From NCBI RefSeq assembly GCF_035582795.1, contig NC_134370.1, positions 37,745,501 through 37,809,500 of the forward strand: a stretch of DNA of 64,000 bases. The letters run 5' to 3'. This DNA is from Mycteria americana. Lineage: Eukaryota > Chordata > Aves > Ciconiiformes > Ciconiidae. Both the position numbers and the translations under genes were made by a program. The notes under the pieces were generated by a model. The model was not told the origin of the DNA. It saw only the letters and a program-made list of their open reading frames with translations, and ran no database searches. The number at the start of each line of letters is the position of its first letter. The first letter of the stretch is position 1. This document shows, one piece after another, positions 24,101 through 35,000 of this stretch.

Positions 24101-27100
24101 CATATGTCAGCTTCATTTAGTCTGTTGTCCTCTAATAGCTGTACAGGCTGTTCTTCATCTACTCTGTGTAAATTTTATTCTCTGAATCACTTTAATTTGA
24201 TGTAGTATTTCTTGAATTTTATGTGTTTCTGGGACTTTCTGTTGTGCTACTGTTTAGAAGTCCTCAGAGTTATGCAGAAGTGGTTTAAGCTACTGCTTTT
24301 TGTACTTGTCCATGTTTTCTTGTATCCTTTCAAGTTTTAATATAGTAATACAAAAAACATCCCAGTAGTGTGATCTGTCTCTGCACTACTTGGGGACTAG
24401 CTCCAGCTGCACGTCAAAGACATATTTTAAACCAACTCTTCAGAGTACAACTTTTCTGACTGGCACAAAAAGTATTGGATATACAATAAACTTTGTATTA
24501 TATAAATGCTTGTCATAGCAAACAAAGTACACCTTAGATAATTTGTTGTCATATTAGAAAATAAGCAGTTACTAGTTAGTGCCAGTTTCTACCAGATTGG
24601 CAATGATAAACTGTGGAGGTCGTGTGTTCAGTTCATTTTTTTCTCTTCTGAAAAGCTTCAGTCTATGTAAAACCAACTACCACTGATGTTCTCAGCTGAT
24701 ACTTTCAGTTGTGAATTGTAGAGAATCTTGTTTTTATATACTAAAGTGTTTGGATTTTTTTATGGTAATGTTAATTTTTTCTAACTTTCTAAGTTTTTAT
24801 CTTGGTGAGAATTGCATGACAGATCTAGGGTTGAATAATAATGACACTGGTCTGGGGACAGGAGATGCTGTTGCTGTGAAACTGGTGTGTCTATGCATAT
24901 GTATTAAGAACTTGTTTCCAAATGACTGACTTAGACCAGTAGTCTAATAAATGGTCTAACAATAAGCCATTTGATTGTGGACTAGTAGTAAAAATAAACC
25001 ATTTGATAGGTATTGTTGATCTGCAGAACAGTTGGGATCACTGGCCTGTCCTAAATGAGCAAGTCTTAATGTTGCTTAGATTTTGTCCCTTCAGCAATAA
25101 ATGCCAGAAGCCAAAATCGGGCAATGCTAATTACAGAGCATGGAAGGCAAGAAGTACTTATTAAAGCTAGCTAAACTGTCATTAAAAAAAATGCCATGCT
25201 AGTGAAGCTTCAAATATGTGTTCTGTTCATTGCAGTTAGCTCTTTAGGAATGCTTACTGTAGGTTGCTGAAACTGAGGATAACTCTGAAAAACTGCATAA
25301 AACATTTGGTCAAATATGTGTAAATCAAATTAATTGCTTCTATTGTCCTCTACCACCTGCTCCTGCCAAATCAGAGACAGTTTTGTTTGCTAAAAACAAA
25401 CAGTGAAACACATTTTCCTTTAACTTCTTCAACTTTAGAGCTCTTCAATGACAAAAGCAATACTCATGAATTTGTAAACTTAGTGAAAGAACTGGCCTTA
25501 CCTGGAGAACTGACCCAAAGCAGAAGCTATGACTTTGAATTCATGCAGGTTGAGAAGCCATACGAATCCTACATTGGTGCCAACGTCAGACTAAGGTTTG
25601 TAACTGTTAAGCCTTCTCTCCTCTCTGCCCCTCCAGCAAATTCATAATTTAGCAATTATGCTGTCCCCTTCCCCCCACTTCCTCCTTCTGGATTTCAAAT
25701 CAGATATGTAACAGCAAGTAGCTAGTGTGCCTTGATTGGAGTTGTTGAGATTGTGTTATAATGTAGTCTTGTCTACTTTATTTGGAATTGTTCAGTGTTG
25801 TTTGTGTAGATCAAATTCTTTCATTTTAATCAAGTGGAAACAGTCCATGTCTCTCCTTAAAAAAAAAACAAACCCAAACAAACCCAAAAAAACCCCAAAC
25901 AACAAACAAACAAACAAAAACCCAAACACAACCAATCAACCCCCCCCTCCACGTTTCCTCCTATAAGTGTTTTGTCTTGTATTTTGGTGTCTTATTCTTT
26001 TCTGCATAGTCTTAAGAGAATACACTCTTGTCTTTCAAAGCATACATGTACTTTGTAACTTAAGGGCTTTTACTTATGCAATTCTGAATAATTGTTGTTA
26101 ACTTAGTGGCTTTTTTCCTAGGTATTTTCTAAAAGTGACAATAGTGAGACGGCTGTCAGACTTGGTGAAAGAATATGATCTGATTGTTCACCAGCTTGCT
26201 ACATACCCAGATGTAAACAACTCCATTAAAATGGAAGTAGGCATTGAAGACTGTCTTCATATAGAGTTTGAATACAATAAGTCAAAGTAAGTGTAACTTG
26301 GAATGAAATGCATTCAAGTAAATATCTCGGGATAAAAAGGTAGAATACATAATATTTGATTAACAACTGTTATCTGGGGACTTAAAATGTAAAGCAACAT
26401 TTCCAATTACTGTTTTGAGCTGTTGGGTTACTAATTACACAATGGCCTTTTTTGAAGAATACTTGTCTGTTCTGCCTTCAGTACTAATAGGAAGGTCACT
26501 AGCAAATATTTAAGACTTGATTTCTGCATTTAAGCTTTTTGAATATGACTACAGTACTTCCTTTACTAATAGTACATTGATGGAAAGGTGCTAATTGCAC
26601 TGGTCTGGCTGAGATGCTTAGCTCAGTGGGGAAGCAAGCTCTGAGTAATTAACAGTCCAGATACGGTAACTGCCTGTTTAACTTGTTTTCAAGAAGGTGT
26701 AAAAGTTGTCTTTATTCTTTAATGAAAACCTCCATTTTGTTCTTTTAAAGGTATCACTTAAAGGATGTGATTGTTGGAAAAATTTATTTCCTCTTAGTGA
26801 GAATAAAAATTCAGCACATGGAGTTGCAGCTGATCAAAAAGGAGATTACTGGAATTGGTAAGAGAAACAAAGTCCAAAAGAAATGGCAACTTGTATGCCA
26901 GTTGAGTGTTATGCAGACCTGGAGAGTGAAGTCAATAGTTGCAGCTTTGGTTAAACTGGTGCTCCACATACTTTCTCACTGGTGTTTGACTGCCATTTGC
27001 ATTTTGTGCTTTGGTAACCATACTTAGTAGTCAACATTACCTAAGACCTGTGGTATTGTTCTGGGATTGTGAATGCTGGGCTAGCTTCACAAACATGAAC

Positions 27101-29691
27101 CATTGTTAATGGAACTTGGGTGTAAATATGCAGCAGCTTAAGCAGCCTTGATAGATAACAAACAAGAGAAAAGGTGTAAAATGCATCCTGAAGACCCCCT
27201 TGCCTCTGCAGATATTAGCTGGTAAAGATTAGCATGAATCTCTCATATTCTAGAAATGCGTCATTTTCAGTCAGCCTAAAACTGGTATGATGGAAATATC
27301 AAGAGGCTTTGAAGCAGAAACAGCTTGATTATTGCAGAGCAGACTTGCATACCCTTGAACTAGGAAGGCAGTAAGAGCTTGTGGCTCATGACTTCATTCC
27401 CCAGTGGCTGGGGCCCTAGTGAGCTTCTTGTGTGGAGAAGGAGAAAGCCTCCGTAGCAATAGAGGAAGGGCAGAAAGCTCTACTTTATTGTTGGCTTTTG
27501 TGGCTAAATTAGCTACTCTGGCTTCTTTATCCTAGGCTCTGGAGAAAGGTGGCTCTTGTGCTGGGTGGTAACCCTTCAGGTGTCTAGTCTGATCACGGCC
27601 TAAAGTATCAGTTGCTAACACTGTCCACCAAACAGAACTGTTTCACAAGTCCTACCCTGCATGCTTGTCCCTTATTTAAAGCCTGCATACCCAGGGCTCC
27701 TTTGAAGCGCTGGCTACTGCCTCTTCTGTGTCAGTGTGGGGAGGAGAGAGTAAGAAGTACATGCTCTGCCTCGGAGAGGGTTTTGCTTGCTTTAGCTGTG
27801 TGTAACTTGCGTGCAAATGCTGCAGAGTAGAAATTGCTGTGATAAAGCTTTGTAAATGTTTAAAACTGAAGCGTGTGTTCTCACAGAAAACTTGTTTCAC
27901 CAGGACCCAGTACCACAACAGAGACTGAAACCATTGCAAAGTATGAAATAATGGATGGTGCACCAGTTAAAGGTAAATAATTGTGCTTGTTTTAAAGGGT
28001 AAGCAGTTTTGAGTTAATACTGTATTAAAAAAAAATCTGTAGGCGAGGAGATGACTTGTATAAATTTTTCTTGGAGAAACTTCTCCTTAGGTTGCTGAAA
28101 TGACAGTGGATTTTCCTATTCAAAGCAGACATTTTCATCAACTTAAGCATTTCACTTGCGATCCTAGTAATTCTTACCCTTTATTTACCATTGGAAATTC
28201 TGTGATCCTTTTATTGCTTCGGTTCAAACCTGACTCTGTGGTGTAGACCAGCTCTAGAGAGTTCAAGATACTGATCCTTTTGTCTTGCCTGGCTACCATG
28301 CTTCCACTGAGAATGTGTTCCCACTTTTGATTTCACACTTGCCTCTGTGCTCAGTGTTTTGTTTGTGGTGTTTTGTTTGTGGTGGTTTTTTTGAGGTTTT
28401 TCATTCTTGGGGTTTTTTTTTTTTGTTTGGGTTTTTTGTTTTTGTTTTTTTGTTTGTTTGTTTGTTTTTCAACCAAGGAAGGAGCACAGACGGTGCTTGG
28501 GAAACTGCTTTATTTTGCAGGTCTTCTGAAACTGCATTAATGACATCCAGTTTTAAGGCACTAATTGAAACTTTCTTTTTTTAAGGTGAATCGATTCCTA
28601 TAAGACTGTTCTTAGCAGGCTATGACCCAACTCCAACAATGAGGGACGTGAACAAAAAGTTCTCAGTGAGGTACTTCTTAAATCTAGTGCTTGTGGATGA
28701 AGAAGACAGACGATATTTCAAACAACAGGTATGGTTTAGTCTTGTTGCAGAACTCTCTGGGCTGTTGTACATGCTGCTTTGAATGTTCAACACATTAGAA
28801 GCCACCTGTGCTTCATGTATGGCTTAAGCATTTCTGCTGGTGAGTGTACTGGAAACTGTATAGAAAATGTTAGCTTGCAAAAAGGAGCCAAGGGGATGAT
28901 GATGGGTACTATTTCAGCAAGGATAGGATGCTCAGTGCCACAGAACAACCTTGCATTGTGAATATCCAGACAAAATGCTTTGTGTGTAAAATGAGCTACA
29001 GGTGTATTTGCTTGCTTGCTTTAACTTCTGCAGATAGATTCCCCTCCCAGCATTAGCCCAGGTTCAAAATTGTAATAAGAGCTAAGACATTTGACTGAAA
29101 ACCTAACAAAAGTTGAGGACATGCTGAGGAAAGGAATAGTGAAGAGGGTCATGGGAATGAAGCTGTGTAGATTAGATCAGATTCTTCCTTCTAAAGAGTG
29201 GTCAAGACAGTGTAGTTAAATACGGAAAACAAAAGGTAGGTGAAGCATACAATGGCTACGATGGGCTTTGGATTTTGAGGAAAGGAGGAAGAAAAATTTC
29301 TTGGACACTTCAATACCGTTAAAGTAGGTAGTAGGATTGTTAAGGAAGAGGTTACTGCTCAGGATTGATAAAGGTAAGTGTTCAGGTAGTAACTAAATAT
29401 GTGAACTTAACTACTTGTGTCGTCTTTCTGTTACTTGCAGAACAGTGCAGTACATATGGAAAGTAATGGGAAGTTTTTTCCAAAGTCTTTGCCTACTAGG
29501 AACTTATCATAATGATACTTGATACTGCTGGCTTAACGGTAAATGGTTGTTTCAAAAATGTTTGCTTCCTCAAATAGGAGATAATTTTATGGAGAAAAGC
29601 TCCTGAGAAGCTGAGGAAACAACGGCCAAACTTTCACCAGCGATTTGAATGTCCAGAATCACAAGCGTCTGCTGAGCAACCTGAAATGTGA
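17713..29691 (+). CDS. VPS26A: VPS26A, retromer subunit, complete, nine exons
   Basis: Exons 17713-17715, 21050-21199, 22942-23017, 25439-25595, 26122-26286, 26751-26857, 27904-27972, 28586-28728 and 29578-29691 join in frame to 327 residues plus TGA, the human length. VPS26A is an arrestin-fold subunit that joins VPS35 and VPS29 in the cargo-selective retromer, retrieving membrane proteins from endosomes to the Golgi or cell surface. The product is nearly identical to human VPS26A as I recall it: SFLGGFFGP at the N-terminus, FNDKSNTHEFVNLVKELALP in exon 4, YHLKDVIVGKIYFLLVRIKI in exon 6, GYDPTPTMRDVNKKFSVRYF in exon 8 and ASAEQPEM at the end. Ile235-Met236, in the loop that contacts VPS35 in mammals, are kept. 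Differences cluster in residues 10-30 and near the C-terminus. VPS26B is the paralogue; the C-terminal ASAEQPEM fits VPS26A. Confidence 0.97.
17716..21049. other. VPS26A intron 1
   Basis: A 3.3-kb intron: GC-rich island sequence to about 18190, AT-rich after that. No exon, RNA gene or transposon recognised. Confidence 0.8.
21050..21199 (+). CDS. VPS26A: VPS26A exon 2
   Basis: Residues 2-51, SFLGGFFGPVCEIDV to GESVSGK. Acceptor TTCCAG ends at 21049; donor GTAATT follows. Phase 0 at both ends. Confidence 0.96.
22942..23017 (+). CDS. VPS26A: VPS26A exon 3
   Basis: Residues 52-77 (VNVSFKQYGKRLEHQGIRIE, then FVGQI). Acceptor TTGGTAG; donor GTGAGT; ends in phase 1. Confidence 0.95.
25439..25595 (+). 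CDS. VPS26A: VPS26A exon 4
   Basis: Residues 77-129, LFNDKSNTHEF through GANVRLR. Acceptor AACTTTAG; donor GTTTGT from 25596, slightly off consensus but needed for the Arg129 split codon. Confidence 0.95.
25858..25945 (+). repeat. A/C-rich tract with (CAAA)n in VPS26A intron 4
   Basis: An A run followed by AAACCC and CAAA units, including ACAAACAAACAAACAAAAA at 25902-25920, then a short C run. Confidence 0.9.
26122..26286 (+). CDS. VPS26A: VPS26A exon 5
   Basis: Residues 129-184, YFLKVTIVRRLSDLVKEYDL through EFEYNKSK. Acceptor TTCCTAG; donor GTAAGT. Confidence 0.96.
26751..26857 (+). CDS. VPS26A: VPS26A exon 6
   Basis: Residues 184-220, YHLKDVIVGKIYFLL through KKEITGIG. Acceptor TTTTAAAG; donor GTAAGA. 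Confidence 0.96.
27904..27972 (+). CDS. VPS26A: VPS26A exon 7
   Basis: Residues 220-243, PSTTTETETIAKYEIMDGAP and VK. Holds Ile235-Met236 of the VPS35-contact loop. Acceptor TTCACCAG; donor GTAAAT. Confidence 0.95.
28360..28471 (+). repeat. G/T-rich tract with (GTTT)n in VPS26A intron 7
   Basis: Runs of T, GGGTTTTTT and GTTT units, ending in a (GTTT)4 block at 28452-28469. It is the reverse complement in kind of the intron 4 tract. Confidence 0.9.
28586..28728 (+). CDS. VPS26A: VPS26A exon 8
   Basis: Residues 243-290, GESIPIRLFLAGYDP through DRRYFKQQ. Acceptor TTTTTAAG; donor GTATGG; ends in phase 0. Confidence 0.96.
29578..29691 (+). CDS. VPS26A: VPS26A exon 9, coding part
   Basis: Residues 291-327, EIILWRKAPEKLRKQRPNFH to the C-terminal ASAEQPEM, then TGA 29689-29691. 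Acceptor CAAATAG. Confidence 0.96.
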   Translation, partial: EIILWRKAPEKLRKQRPNFHQRFECPESQASAEQPEM

Positions 29692-29867
29692 ACTGCTATA
29701 AGGTGAAAAACTTTGTGATGCTTCAGCAGGTTAAAGATGGCAGCAGCCTGTGGGAAAAGAAGGCCAAAATTCCCATTACAACTGTCTTCCTTCATCTTGC
29801 AGTGCTGCATTTACCATACTACTAAAGCGTTCTTCAGTTAAACATTCAAGTATGTATATACATTTAA

Positions 29868-29873
29868 AATAAA
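29868..29873 (+). promoter_or_regulatory. VPS26A: VPS26A proximal poly(A) signal
   Basis: AATAAA in TTTAAAATAAAGTGC, 177 bases after the stop. Confidence 0.7.
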
Positions 29874-31275
29874 GTGCTTTCTCAAACACTGGAACTTTCT
29901 TAAGCTACTATTTTATACTGCACATTTACTTTTATTTGATAATGTTATATGCACTTGGATATGCATAAGCTTAAATCTAGTTATTTCCATGCATGGTAGG
30001 CTGGTGTATTTGATTTTTTTTTTTTCTGATCACCTATACAGTGTAGACTAAAGCATTTCCCTTCTCATGTTGTTTATTGCATGTTTCTTTCCAATGTTGC
30101 TTATCTGCATTTGTTTTGTTTTGAAACTACAGTAAGACACAATTGACTGAATCACACTAAAAATCGAGGTTTATGGTAAATTTGTTGTGAGACTTCTGTG
30201 TTAGGGTTTAACTGAAACTGCATGTATATGCACTATGACTATGATAACTGTGGAGCCTTCAGACACCTTACCAAGGTTTCTAAGAAGCTTTGAATCTGTC
30301 AGTAGCAAAGAATGTTAGGAAGCATCTTTGCCCTCCCTCCCCCAATTCTCTCTACACCATGCTTCTCTAAGCCTTTCATCTGAGTCACTCCTGACTTTTG
30401 GGGGTCTGTTGCCCAGTAACTAGTGACTGTAGAGATGTCATGATTTCACCTTCAGGTGGTGAGCAGGTAAAGCATTTGAACGTAATTATCTCTTATTGAT
30501 GAAATAAGTGCTGGTAACATTGATTATTTTGCAAATACATGAAACTATGTGGTTCCTCCTGGCTTCATGCTTCCGCTGTCTTCACAGTCTGTCTCCTTAC
30601 TGCCCTGACAGGAGAGGCAAAACCTCCTGAAAGGATATCCTCCTCCTAGTCCATCTGGGCCTGTTATGAGGGCAAGCAAGCTTTTTGTGGTCTTCTGGCA
30701 AGGTATTTTGAAGCCAGGCAAGCCTTAAAACTGTTAGAAGCTTGTCTGGCACAGCAGATTGTTCGTCTTGATCATCTCGTATGCGTTTAGTGTTTGAAGA
30801 AGTAGCTTAAAGGAGTTAGCCTTCATCGATTCACAACTGAGCATGTAGTCTGTTATCAGACGCGTGGCTTGGGCACAACACGAAGCCTGCTGTGTGGAAG
30901 GCTACTTGCGCTTGTAGTTCACTTGGCCTTTAAACCAAGACTTCTCAACTCCGGTGCAAGTGTCATTGGTAACCTTACTTTATGAGTAAGTAAATAATAG
31001 AATTATACTTCTGTAAGAACTGTTTTATTACTGTGGCACTTTGATAAAGCAGATGAAGACTCTGTGTACTTCATGCTGAGGTACTTCCAAAGTGGATATC
31101 ATTGAATGAGAGCAAATTTAACTCCCTCATGTAAGTGCCTGTTCAGAAATTAAAAAAATAAAGTAAAAAGCCAAATGTTTTCATGGTCACTTGCATGTTG
31201 TAATCTGGAAATGATTCCCAGAGATTTTGAAAACTTGATTGTATTTAACCAGCCTCAGATTGTGCAACCATGTAT

Positions 31276-31281
31276 AATAAA
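31276..31281 (+). promoter_or_regulatory. VPS26A: Candidate distal VPS26A poly(A) signal
   Basis: AATAAA in GTATAATAAACGGG, with T/GT-rich sequence (CTTGTCTCTGTTGATTGG) about 65 bases on. It lies about 80 bp before the SUPV3L1 island. Confidence 0.35.
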
Positions 31282-31349
31282 CGGGAAACATACTGAGCTG
31301 CTCTTTGATTTATTAAAACAGCTGTATTCTCACTAACATCGGCCTTGTC

Positions 31350-32070
31350 TCTGTTGATTGGCTCTGCCCTTTGCGGCCGCAGCGCATGTTGCTTCCGGAG
31401 CCCCGTTAAGGAGCGCACCAGGCGGCAGACGGACGGGGGTGCCCGGTCGTGGCGGGGCCTCCGGCGCCGTTCCGCCTTGTAGCACCGTGGCCAGTTCCGG
31501 TCTAGCGTACGTTCCGGTATGGGGGCGGTGCTGCGCATGCGCGGTGGAGGACCGGCGGTCGGTCGCCGGGCGATGACGCGAGAGCCCTGCGCCGCCGCGG
31601 CTGCCCTTCGCTGCCGATGAGGCGGTGCGCGTGGCCGCTGCTGCGGCTCCCGGCGCGCGCGGGGCTCGTCCTCCGCCATGGAGGAGCCGTCCGGCTGCGC
31701 GCCGCTGCCGCCGCATCCTCCTCTTCCTCCTCCTCGGTCGGCGGGGACGGCAGCTCCCGGGCCCCCGACACCTCTCTCTTCGTGCCCGTGCCGCTGAAGC
31801 CCGTCGGCGACGCGGCCGAGGAAGATGTGGGCGCCGAGCTCACGCGGCCCCTCGACAAGGGTGAGTGGGCGGCCGTGAGGCGGCGGCAGCCGTTGGGCAG
31901 GGACTGTGAGGGGCGGACGTGGGCCTTGCCCGCCCTCTTCCCGCCAGGAGCGGAGGCATGCTGCCCCTCTGCCCGTGCCTGCGGGGCCGGGTCCCTCGGG
32001 CCGCGGAAGCTGGGTCCTTGTGACGGCTGCGAGGAATTGGCGGCCTCCTGCGCCCTATGGGCGGGCATTG
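31350..32070 (+). promoter_or_regulatory. SUPV3L1: SUPV3L1 CpG-island promoter
   Basis: CpG-dense sequence around exon 1. In order it holds an inverted CCAAT box (GATTGG 31356-31361), ETS/GABP-type TTCCGG at 31393-31398, 31495-31500 and 31512-31517, a GC box GGGGGCGG near 31521, and a perfect NRF-1 palindrome TGCGCATGCGC at 31532-31542, 75 bases before the ATG. No TATA box seen. NRF-1 plus GABP is the usual signature of nuclear genes for mitochondrial proteins. Confidence 0.85.
31617..31860 (+). CDS. SUPV3L1: SUPV3L1 exon 1, coding part
   Basis: Residues 1-82: transit peptide, Ala5-Ser7 run at 29-40, then [12 protein letters not shown] and [12 protein letters not shown], matching human. Donor GTGAGT from 31861, phase 1. 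Confidence 0.93.
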
Positions 32071-35000
32071 TCTGGCCTCCTCCGTGGGGCCTGTCGCTCC
32101 GTTCGGGTTGTTTCCTGGGGTTTTATTTCTTGAGAGCAGCGTTTTTTTCCTTGTGGCGTGTCTGACCGGTGTAGCTGCTCGTCTCCGCGAAAGTGAAAGT
32201 GGGATAAAAGCTGTCAGGCGAGGTAACATGACCGCCGATGGTGAGGTTTGTACCAAGGCGCATTAGGTGTGCCCTGTGTGGAGGAAAAATCTGTTGGCCT
32301 AGTTCCTCCACTTCCCATTTCGGCGCAGTCAGGATAAAAGTGCATGGCATGGGGGCAGGTCCCACAGCTAAACTGAAATCTTGTGGCATTCTGAAACCAT
32401 AACTGTATCTGAACTTACAAGTCATAGTTTTCTCAAGTATTGGTGTTACAGACAGAAGAGCATCGTCTCTGTGTGAATGTGCCTAGATAAAATCGGGCAA
32501 AGCATTCATTATTTCTGATTATTGGCCATCAGTGTTAGAAACTTAAGTTTAACTTGTAGTTAGAACAGTCCAAGTCTGTTTGTATATTCTTGGGTTTGCA
32601 CATCTTAAAGTATAAGCAAGTAAATGTTAAGTGTAGGTTTCTGCGTATCAGCTGGGAAAGCTGCGTACAGAACTATCTTCTTCGGTGCCCTCTGTGTTAT
32701 GAGAGCTGTTGAGTATGTCAGAAGCAGAATAGGAGTTTGAACTTCAGTCTTGAAGTAAAATAACATCTTTCTCAATGTTTTATGTTTCTCTTTTATCTAT
32801 CTGCTAGGTATATATCTTGTCATTTTACTTGACACATTAATTTTTTGATATTTAAGTGGAAACAGAAGAAATTCTGTTGTTGACCTTTAGATGCCCTATA
32901 CTTCTGTTCTTGGATGTCTTTACATGTAATTATATCTCAAAACCATTAATGAGTTGCTTTTTCAGTGTTTCTTTTTCTTTAAAGTAAAGTGTACATCCTG
33001 TTCGTTCTTCATCTGTGTTCCATCTTCTGCTCGGGAAGGGTCTTATGTTATCTAGCTGTGCCAGCACACTATCTTTAAAGACTTCATAAATAAGAAACAA
33101 GTTCTTGATCCTTTTGATGTTTGGTGATCCCAAAGCATTGAGGGTATAAATGGAAACTTTTTTTCTTCATATGTTCTCCTAATTAAGTGTTCTGATGGCA
33201 TATTATTTGTATTAACTCCAGGCATAGGAAGCATGGGAAATGATCTTAATTTGTTCAGAGCCCTCAAGAAAAGAATACCTGGCCCTGACACCTAAAAAAC
33301 CTAGCTAGGAGAAAAAATCCCGAACAGCTGTAATGCAGAAAATCTGTGGTGTTTTCAGACTTGTCTGTGAGTGTTGGCTTATATTAGTAGTGCATTCCTC
33401 AAGTGCCAATAAATATGAACGGTGGCATCTTACTTGTAAATTACTTATTGTCTCATTTACTAGATAAGCGGTTATGTTGGATTTCTTCAAAGATACAAAT
33501 AAAATGCTCTGGGAAAATAAGTATAGATTCCATTTGGTCTCTGCTAACTTGTTGAGAGAGAACAGATTGGCTAAAATTATGTGTTCCCACAGGTGAAAAT
33601 TAACTACTTCAAACAGCCTGAAGTTCTTTCATGTGAGACTTGCGAGGAATACCAGCCAGGTGACCAGTATGGTGCTGGTCTGGCTTGTTGGCCTGTAGTG
33701 CTCTCAATTACTGACAGCAACATTGTATTTTGAAACACATCAATAATATTAAAGAGGAAACTGAGTGAGACCTTCCTTAGCAAATATAATCCATTCTTTT
33801 TTATGAAATAAATAGTCTTCCTCTGCTCCCCCCCCTCAGATTCTGACCACACACAGTATTATGCATCTGTTTTTTTGATATTTTGAAAGAAGATGCTCTG
33901 TTAGATTCTGCTGTCAAATACTGAACTAGATTCAATAAAGAAAAATTTATATTTACAGGCATTCTGATTACAGCTTGTGAAGAAACTTTGTTACTTATAG
34001 TGTGCACAATTCCAGTGTGAATCACCTTGTTAGCTTGCTACTTGCTGAAGTGAGACAGTGATCATAGTTTTCACGCTAATCCAACACTGTCAGTATAACA
34101 GAAGCCTTTTTAGAAGCTTACTTTTGCAAAGCCAGTTTTGCAAAACCTTTATAACAGATCTGCCGCTTAACAGCCTGTAGTGGAATTCATTCACGGCTGC
34201 ATCTGTTTTCTGTGACTTCATAGGAAGTGGATCCTTATGAGTGGTGATGCATGCTTTCAATTTTGGTGCATCAAGTAGGTTACAGTTAGAAGGAGCTTTG
34301 CTATTGAGTTTTTCTTACAGAGATTATGGCAGAATATGTCTTTCTGTAGCCTTTTGTTGCTTTTACATTAGTAATGGCTCTGATATATTTGTGTGATGGT
34401 AATGTCCTTGTTGTGAAAAGCCCAAATGCAGAGTGTTCTGGGTGATAATAGAACAATATGAAATCACTGTATAATGGAATGATTTAAGATCTAAGTAGGT
34501 GTTTGCTAACCCCCTTGTGTGATTGCCTCATTGAATAAGCTAATAGTTGAATGAGTAGGTAATACATGAGCACATTATAGTGAAATAATCTATGGAGCAG
34601 TTAAGTAAAAAAAAGGAAAAAAGAAACTGTGATGTTAAAATTAGATAGGAGGGTGAAAGGGACACAAGGTCTGCTCATGCATGTGGTATCAAAAGAAGGG
34701 AGTGTAAAGAGCAATGAGAGAAGATTTTGTAAAGGTGAGTGATCTGCTATCAGTACAGAGGTTGAAAAATTGGTACCTGGCTTTATGATCTGTAGCAGGC
34801 CTGAATGTTGCCAAGTCAGTGGGCAGCACGAATTAGGTTTGGTTTGAATGTGAGCCTCCTGATATGGAAATGATCCATTAACGATTTTTAAATAAATGTA
34901 AACAGAAAAATCTGCTGTATGAAAGACCAGCACTTTGTGCCATGTGGCTTCACAGAATCCGTGATATGGTTGTTGATTTGGAGCCATAATGCTCAGTTGT

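Larger units (their letters stand above)
21200..29577. other. VPS26A introns 2-8
   Basis: Seven GT-AG introns of 526 to 2421 bp. Apart from the A/C-rich tract in intron 4 and the G/T-rich tract in intron 7, listed separately, they are AT-rich unique-looking sequence without recognised genes. Confidence 0.8.
29692..31281 (+). other. VPS26A: VPS26A 3'UTR and possible extended 3'UTR
   Basis: A proximal AATAAA lies at 29868-29873. Distal AATAAA hexamers are at 31157-31162 and 31276-31281. The sequence between is AT-rich with no gene; whether it is transcribed as a long 3'UTR cannot be told from sequence. Confidence 0.55.

Noticed and set aside
28215-28245. GGTTCAAACC resembling a tRNA T-loop
   Set aside because: No matching stems, D-arm or anticodon arm around it.
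28890-28935. GATGATGATGG as a C/D snoRNA C-box in VPS26A intron 8
   Set aside because: No D-box at proper spacing and no terminal stem seen.
31617-32165. 182-codon uninterrupted frame from the SUPV3L1 ATG
   Set aside because: Only the first 81 codons are exon 1; the rest reads through the GTGAGT donor into intron 1, where similarity to SUV3 stops.
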